Positions 58,463 through 64,000 of a DNA stretch of 64,000 bases are shown here, piece after piece. Origin of the DNA: Litorimonas sp964352855 (lineage in GTDB: Bacteria; Pseudomonadota; Alphaproteobacteria; Caulobacterales; Maricaulaceae); contig CAYGTR010000004.1 in NCBI GenBank assembly GCA_964352855.1, positions 1 through 64,000 of the forward strand, given 5' to 3'. Within the stretch, counting starts at the first letter, position 1; every line of letters begins with the position of its first letter. A program made the translations under genes and the position numbers. The notes beneath the pieces are model-generated. The model was not told where the DNA came from. It did not search any database and worked only from the letters and a program-made list of their open reading frames with translations.

Positions 58463-59362
58463 ATGAGCGCAAATGCAAAACTGTTACCGAATGAGACGAT
58501 CAAGGCTATCGCGCAACGGTCTGATCTCTGGGGCGCTTGGCTTATATTCCATGTCTGGGCGGTGATTATTGCGTCCGGTGCCGTGTTTATTGTGTTTCCA
58601 AATCCCGTCACATTCATCTTTGCATTTTTGATGATCGGCTCGCGTCAACACGGCATGGCGATTTTGATGCATGAAGCGGCACATGGCATGTTGTTCAATT
58701 CGCGAAAGCTGAATGACTTTGTCGGGCAATATCTGCTCGCGGCCCCCTATGGTGGTGACATGCTTGCCTATCGCCATTATCATTTAAAACATCACTTGCA
58801 TACGCAAACAAAGGACGATCCTGACCTGCCGCTCTCGGCAAAATTTCCTGTCACAAAGGGCAGTCTTACGCGTAAATTCCTACGCGACATAACGGGGTTG
58901 ACCTTCATCCGCCTTCGCCTTGCTACGCTTAAAGGTAAAGGTTTTGACGGCAGCGAAGCTTTTCAAAAGACAGGTCGAAATATGGCGTTGCCGATCAATA
59001 TCGCGATGTTCGCGGGATTAGCTTTAATGGGATATTGGTGGATTTATTTCGCGCTCTGGCTCGCGCCACTTATGACATGGTTCATGGCTGTGCTGCGCAT
59101 TCGCAATATCTCTGAACATGCCCTAACGGAAGAAAGCACAAATTCTCTGCGCCATGCGCGCACGACCCACGCCAATTGGCTTGCCCGTATCTTCCTTGCG
59201 CAATATTGGGTGAATTATCATGTCGAGCACCATGCTTATATGTTCGTGCCCTGTTACCGCCTACCTGCGCTGAACCGCGCGTTGCGTCATGCGGGTCATG
59301 GAAAAGAGATGATGTTTGAACGCTCCTATACTGATGTTCTCAAAACTGTTTCGACCGCTTAA
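58463..59362 (+). CDS. Fatty acid desaturase family protein
   Basis: A 299-residue integral membrane di-iron enzyme. The three His boxes are HEAAHGM (residues about 70-76), HYHLKHHLH (about 106-114) and NYHVEHHAY (near 250). Hydrophobic segments flank them. It should insert a double bond or hydroxyl into a lipid acyl chain using oxygen. The ATG at 58,463 is close behind an inverted repeat at 58,429. Substrate position is unknown. Confidence 0.9.
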   Translation: MSANAKLLPNETIKAIAQRSDLWGAWLIFHVWAVIIASGAVFIVFPNPVTFIFAFLMIGSRQHGMAILMHEAAHGMLFNSRKLNDFVGQYLLAAPYGGDMLAYRHYHLKHHLHTQTKDDPDLPLSAKFPVTKGSLTRKFLRDITGLTFIRLRLATLKGKGFDGSEAFQKTGRNMALPINIAMFAGLALMGYWWIYFALWLAPLMTWFMAVLRIRNISEHALTEESTNSLRHARTTHANWLARIFLAQYWVNYHVEHHAYMFVPCYRLPALNRALRHAGHGKEMMFERSYTDVLKTVSTA

Positions 59363-59391
59363 TGTCTAACACCCCTCCAGCAGGATAAATT

Positions 59392-60768
59392 ATGATATGT
59401 TTTAAGTCGTTTGCCGGGGTCACACTCGGTGTCTCAATCGCTGCCTATGCCTTCGATGCGCAAGCACAAGAGAATGGCCCACCTTCTGAAGTGCAAAAGA
59501 TTTATGATATCGCCGTAGCGCCTTCCGCCGAACGTATACGCGCCGACATACAAACGCTCGTTGATTTTGGCACGCGCCATACACTGTCTGAAACCGAGTC
59601 CGAGACCCGCGGCATCGGCGCGGCGCGGCGTTGGATATTTGCCGAATTTGAAAAAATCTCGGCGGAGTGCGGTGGCTGTCTTGAAGTTATCTATGTTTCC
59701 GACACGATAGAAGGGGAGCGCCGCATTCCTGAGCCCACAGAGGTCGTCAGCGTTTTAGCCCTTCAGCGTGGGACAGTTGATCCCAACCGCTTTGTGATGA
59801 TGAGCGGTGACATTGACAGCCGCGTTACAGATCCGCTGAACGGCACAGATGATAGCCCCGGTGCCAATGACAATGCGTCAGGTATGGCCGGCACGATAGA
59901 AGCCGCCCGTGTGCTCTCTAAATATGAATTTCCTGGCTCCATCATTTACGCGGGCCTATCCGGCGAAGAACAAGGCCTATTTGGTGGGGAAATCGTCGCG
60001 AAATACGCCCTGGATCAAGGATGGGAAATCAAAGGCGTTCTCAACAACGACATGATCTCAAATATTTCCGGCATTGACGGTGTGATCGATAATTCAACAG
60101 CCCGTGTCTTTTCCGAAGGCACACGCGCCGTCGAGACCGAAGAAGAAGCCCGCCGCCGCCGTTTTACAGGGGGTGAAGTCGACAGCCCCTCGCGCAACCT
60201 CGCCCGTTATGTCAAAGCCCAAGCCGATCAATATATGACAAACCTCAACGTCATGATGGTTTACCGCCTCGATCGTTTCGGACGCGGAGGACATCACCGC
60301 CCCTTTAATCAAGTCGGCATCCCCGGTGTTCGCATCATGGAAACGCACGAACATTATGATCGCCAGCATCAGGACTTACGAACGGAAAATAGTACCGTCT
60401 ATGGCGACACGATGGAAGGAGTTGACGCTGACTACGCCGCCAAGCTCACGGCTCTCAATGCCGTCACCATGGCCGGTATGGCGGGTGCACCGCCCTTCCC
60501 CACCAATGTCGAAGCGACAGGTGCCGTGCAACCTTCTGCTAAACTCTCATGGGAAACGCCTGCGAATGCGGATAACCTTGCGGGTTACCGCGTGCATTGG
60601 CGTTTGACGACTGCCCCAGAATGGACCCATTCGCGTTTTATCGGCAAGGTCAATGAGTGGGAGTTTAAAAACCTCGTCATTGACAATTATTTCTTCGGTG
60701 TCAGCGCTGTCGCCAAGGACGGAAGTGAGACCCCCGTTGTCTTTCCGGGCGCGGCAGGACGGTTTTAG
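59392..60768 (+). CDS. M28 family metallopeptidase (copy 3)
   Basis: A 458-residue secreted zinc peptidase. The signal peptide ends near DAQAQ (residue 26). SGDIDSRVTD and DNASGMAGTIEA hold zinc ligands, LSGEEQGLFGG the catalytic Glu, and GRGGHHRPFNQVG the last His. The C-terminal 90 residues look like a fibronectin-type domain (KLSWETPANADNLAGYRVHWR). The fold order differs from the two other M28 proteins in the window. Confidence 0.9.
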   Translation: MICFKSFAGVTLGVSIAAYAFDAQAQENGPPSEVQKIYDIAVAPSAERIRADIQTLVDFGTRHTLSETESETRGIGAARRWIFAEFEKISAECGGCLEVIYVSDTIEGERRIPEPTEVVSVLALQRGTVDPNRFVMMSGDIDSRVTDPLNGTDDSPGANDNASGMAGTIEAARVLSKYEFPGSIIYAGLSGEEQGLFGGEIVAKYALDQGWEIKGVLNNDMISNISGIDGVIDNSTARVFSEGTRAVETEEEARRRRFTGGEVDSPSRNLARYVKAQADQYMTNLNVMMVYRLDRFGRGGHHRPFNQVGIPGVRIMETHEHYDRQHQDLRTENSTVYGDTMEGVDADYAAKLTALNAVTMAGMAGAPPFPTNVEATGAVQPSAKLSWETPANADNLAGYRVHWRLTTAPEWTHSRFIGKVNEWEFKNLVIDNYFFGVSAVAKDGSETPVVFPGAAGRF

Positions 60769-60857
60769 GAAAGAAAATATTCACCCTACACGCGAAAAGG
60801 CATGATTTTCCTTCCATAATATCGTTAATTGTTTTCAAACTTATATGAAGGCCTAAC

Positions 60858-63800
60858 ATGACACTCAAATCCGTACTTCTAGCCTCTATTGCCGCCGTCA
60901 CCCTCTCCTCCTTTGCTTATGCCGATGCCAAAGCTGATAAGGATGAAGATGAAAAATGGGATGTGATGAACCCTCCGGGGCCAAAGAAGACAATTGATAT
61001 CAATGTCACAGAAGGCACTTGGATGAGCCTCGACGTTTCGCCTGACGGTAAAACCATTGTCTTTGACTTGCTGGGCGACATTTACACGATGCCGATTACA
61101 GGCGGTGCGGCCACCAATATTGCTTCCGGCATGGCGTGGGAAATGCAGCCGCGTTTCTCGCCCGATGGAAAACGTCTTGCTTTTATCTCTGACCGCGCAG
61201 GTGGCGATAATATCTGGACAATGGATGTTGACGGGTCTGACATGGAGCAAATCACGAAAGAGAGCTTCCGCCTGTTGAACAACCCAACATGGCACCCTAG
61301 AGGTGATTTTATCGCAGGACGGAAACATTTCACGACAAGCCGATCTTTGGGTGTCGGTGAAATCTGGCTCTATAGCACAAAAGGCGGCTCCGGCGTTCAA
61401 TTGGTCGAAAAGCCGTCTGAGTCACACCAGAAAGAGCTTGGCGAACCCATGTTTACGCCGGATGGCTCTGCGATTTATTATAGCCAGAATATCACGCCTG
61501 GCCCCATCTTTGAATATGCGCAGGACTCACATGGCGAGCTTTTCCAAATCAAAAAATACGATATGGAAACGGGCGAGATTTCAACAGTTGCCGGTGGTTT
61601 TGGCGGTGCGGTGCGCCCGACACCCTCACCGGATGGAAAACATCTCGCATTTGTCAAACGCGTCGATGCGGAAACACGGCTCTTTGTCAAAGACCTTGAG
61701 AGCGGCGAGGAACGCGAAGTCTTTGACCATCTTGACCGCGATATGCAGGAAACTTGGGCCGTTCACGGTGTTTATCCGAACATGGATTGGAGTCCGGATT
61801 CCAAATATCTTTATTTTTGGGCCGGCGGTCAAATTCATAAATTGGATGTTGCCACCAAAGACGTCGACCACATTGATTTTCGTGTCAAAGATACACGCGA
61901 AGTGCGAACAGCGCCGCGTCCCATGGTGAAAGTTGCACCTGATACGTTCAAAACAACCATGCCGCGTTTCGTGCAAGTCTCTCCCGATGGAGAACGCGTT
62001 ATCTTTGAAAGCCTCGGCAAGTTTTATACAAAACCCGTTTCAGGCGGCGTTGCCAAACGCCTGACGAAATTGCCGGATGATATGAAAGAACTTCATCCAA
62101 GGTTCTCTCGCGATGGAAAGACGCTGGTATTTGTAACTTGGAATGATACTGACTTGGGTGCGGTGCATACGCTCGACTTAAGTTCCAACAAAATTACTAC
62201 CCTGACGGATAATCCCGGTCATTTCGCCAATCCCGCTTTGTCTCCCAGTGGTGATTTTGTGACCTATGAAAAGCGAAGCGGTGGTTTCCTCACGGCGCCT
62301 GAATGGTCAGCGGATACAGGCATTTATATCCAAGCAATGGACGGCGGTGACCCTGTGCGCGTCTCCAAAACCGGGTCTATGCCACATTTCGGCGCGAATG
62401 ACTTGCGCCTGTTTATGACGCATAATGAGGACAGTAATAATGCTCTCGTCAGTGTGAACCTGTTGGGCCATGATAAGCGCATCCATGCTAGTTCGAAAAT
62501 GGCGCAGAGCTATCATGTTTCATTTGATGGCAAGCATGTGGCGTTCCGAGAAAATTATAACCTCTACACAATGCCGCTGCTCTCCGGCCCGCAAAATGTC
62601 GCCGCAGGCATGAAAGCAGATGCTTTGCCCGTGACTAAAGTCAGCAAAAACGGGGCGACCTATCCGAGCTGGACGAAAGACGGAAAAATTATGTGGTCGC
62701 TCGGCCCGACACTTTACTCCGCTGACCCTGCAGCCGATGAACAGCCTGACAGCCCAAAATCCGTGACGTCATTGGCGCGCACTGTCAAGAAAGACACGCC
62801 AACAGGTCTGGTCGCTCTGACAAATGCCAAGATCATTTCCATGTCAAATGCAGATGGCGGCATCATTGAAAAAGGTACGATTCTCATCGAAGGTGACCGC
62901 ATCAAAGCGATTGGTGAAAATATACCTATCCCTAGCGACGCAGAAACTGTGGACTTGGAAGGCAAAACAATTGTGCCCGGCTTTATCGAAGCCCATTCAC
63001 ATGGCCCACAAGGCGTCGGCGATCTCGTCCCCCAACAAAACTGGAAAACAGTGGCGACACTGGCTCTGGGTGTCACAACAGCTTTTGACCCGTCGACACG
63101 CGCCGATACGTTTTTCCCTGCACAAGAGTTACAACGGACAGGCAAACTTCTCGCCCCGCGTCTCTTCTCAACCGGTGAAGTTATTTACGGAGCGAAAGCG
63201 CCGGGCTTCTTCGCCAATATCCAATCCTTTGATGATGCAAGCGAACATGTCACGCGATTAAAGGAACAAGGCGCACATGCCGTCAAGAATTATAATCAAC
63301 CCCGGCGAGACCAACGCCAGCAAGTTGTTGAAGCTGCGCGTGAAGCCAATATGCTGGTCGTGTCTGAAGGGGGGTCTTTGTACCATATGGATATGGCGCT
63401 CGTGCAGGACGGTAATAGCTCGCTCGAGCATAATCTGCCGCAACAATATATTTATGATGATGTCGTTCAAATGTTTGCGCAAACCAACGTCGCTTATGTC
63501 CCGACATTAGCTGTTACCTATGGCGGTGTGCGCGGTGAAGATTATTACTATCAAGAAAGCGATGTGTCAGAGCACCCAATCCTGTCCAAACATGTGCCGC
63601 CTGCCCTTTTACGGGCGAGAGCTAAAAGACGTCAGATGGTTCCTTTGAAAGATTACGCAGATGGTCAATCCGGGGCGACGTCTAAACAGCTCGCTGATGC
63701 CGGCGTGATGGTCGCCATTGGCGGGCATGGACAACGCGAAGGTTTAGGGTCTCATTGGGACATGTGGAGTTTCGCCCGTGGCGGCATGAGCCCGCTGCAA

Positions 63801-64000
63801 GTACTGTCAACGGCAACTGTTCTGCCCGCACAGCATCTTGGTTTTTTTGATGACATCGGATCGTTGGAAGAAGGCAAACTCGCCGATCTCGTCATCTTGG
63901 ATAAAGATCCGACAGAGGATATTCGTAATACGGAAACTGTCGAACACGTCATGCAAGGCGGGCGCCTGTATGAAGCCAAGACGATGAATGAAGTCGTGAC
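60858..64000 (+). CDS. Amidohydrolase with N-terminal TolB-type beta-propeller, partial
   Basis: The frame is open from the ATG at 60,858 to the right edge, giving 1047 codons with no stop. A signal peptide (LLASIAAVTLSSFAYA) comes first. The first 620 or so residues contain repeated SPDGK-type blades (VSPDGKTIVFD, FSPDGKRLAFIS, PSPDGKHLAFV), a TolB-like propeller. A metal-dependent amidohydrolase domain follows, with GKTIVPGFIEAHSH, AVKNYNQP and GGHGQREGLG. Such fusions act as periplasmic or secreted peptidase-like hydrolases. The stop lies beyond the window. Confidence 0.88.
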   Translation, partial: MTLKSVLLASIAAVTLSSFAYADAKADKDEDEKWDVMNPPGPKKTIDINVTEGTWMSLDVSPDGKTIVFDLLGDIYTMPITGGAATNIASGMAWEMQPRFSPDGKRLAFISDRAGGDNIWTMDVDGSDMEQITKESFRLLNNPTWHPRGDFIAGRKHFTTSRSLGVGEIWLYSTKGGSGVQLVEKPSESHQKELGEPMFTPDGSAIYYSQNITPGPIFEYAQDSHGELFQIKKYDMETGEISTVAGGFGGAVRPTPSPDGKHLAFVKRVDAETRLFVKDLESGEEREVFDHLDRDMQETWAVHGVYPNMDWSPDSKYLYFWAGGQIHKLDVATKDVDHIDFRVKDTREVRTAPRPMVKVAPDTFKTTMPRFVQVSPDGERVIFESLGKFYTKPVSGGVAKRLTKLPDDMKELHPRFSRDGKTLVFVTWNDTDLGAVHTLDLSSNKITTLTDNPGHFANPALSPSGDFVTYEKRSGGFLTAPEWSADTGIYIQAMDGGDPVRVSKTGSMPHFGANDLRLFMTHNEDSNNALVSVNLLGHDKRIHASSKMAQSYHVSFDGKHVAFRENYNLYTMPLLSGPQNVAAGMKADALPVTKVSKNGATYPSWTKDGKIMWSLGPTLYSADPAADEQPDSPKSVTSLARTVKKDTPTGLVALTNAKIISMSNADGGIIEKGTILIEGDRIKAIGENIPIPSDAETVDLEGKTIVPGFIEAHSHGPQGVGDLVPQQNWKTVATLALGVTTAFDPSTRADTFFPAQELQRTGKLLAPRLFSTGEVIYGAKAPGFFANIQSFDDASEHVTRLKEQGAHAVKNYNQPRRDQRQQVVEAAREANMLVVSEGGSLYHMDMALVQDGNSSLEHNLPQQYIYDDVVQMFAQTNVAYVPTLAVTYGGVRGEDYYYQESDVSEHPILSKHVPPALLRARAKRRQMVPLKDYADGQSGATSKQLADAGVMVAIGGHGQREGLGSHWDMWSFARGGMSPLQVLSTATVLPAQHLGFFDDIGSLEEGKLADLVILDKDPTEDIRNTETVEHVMQGGRLYEAKTMNEVV

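Overview
The window looks like a piece of an alphaproteobacterial chromosome, most likely from the Hyphomonadaceae/Maricaulales side. Supporting signs are a CC0125/CC1285-type lipoprotein, a FixL-FixJ-FixK-type oxygen circuit, a gene-transfer-agent-type holin next to an M15 peptidase, and many secreted M28/M1 peptidases and amidohydrolases. This assignment is inferred from gene content; no rRNA or intact tRNA gene was seen.

Region 1 (about 0.3-29.5 kb) is a dense low-oxygen and stress island. The regulators sit at its centre: a FixK-type Crp/Fnr protein (14.9-15.6 kb), FixJ (17.2-17.8 kb) and a haem-PAS FixL kinase (17.8-18.9 kb). Reading both strands, I found twelve perfect 14-bp FNR/FixK boxes (TTGAY-N4-RTCAA) between 1.65 and 27.9 kb and none further right. 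They lie in front of nearly every transcription unit of the island. These units are: a CBS protein, followed by a persulfide dioxygenase-like hydrolase, a phosphatase-like/sulfide:quinone reductase fusion and a SulP transporter; a host-attachment-type protein; a beta-CASP nuclease; ExoD and EEP proteins; a cardiolipin synthase; two flavodoxin-fold oxidoreductases; a degenerate receiver with PRPP synthetase; Hsp20; two universal stress proteins; and a YeeE/YedE pair with an AMP/thymidine phosphorylase. No nitrogen fixation, denitrification or cbb3 oxidase genes are in the window. This part of the regulon appears to concern stress survival, sulfur and nucleotide salvage. One box (27,900) faces a gene-poor stretch and may drive an unannotated small RNA or mini-gene.

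Region 2 (about 29.5-31.3 kb) is a scar. It holds a 3' fragment of a tRNA-Leu gene, a fragment of an IS3-family orfA, and an N-terminally truncated enoyl-CoA hydratase joined directly to the IS fragment.

Region 3 (31.3-64 kb) reads as ordinary chromosome: a hybrid histidine kinase and an amidohydrolase; an operon of two SDRs, an aminoglycoside-phosphotransferase-like protein, an acyl-CoA dehydrogenase and YajQ; a DUF3667 protein; the holin/M15 pair; and a membrane-anchored histone H1-like protein with a DUF2853 tail. These are followed by nitronate monooxygenase, three M28 peptidases, an M1 peptidase, a GT10 fucosyltransferase-like protein, glutathione transferases, pirin, carbonic anhydrase and a fatty acid desaturase. 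The window ends inside a TolB-propeller/amidohydrolase protein. An RND efflux adaptor is cut by the left edge.
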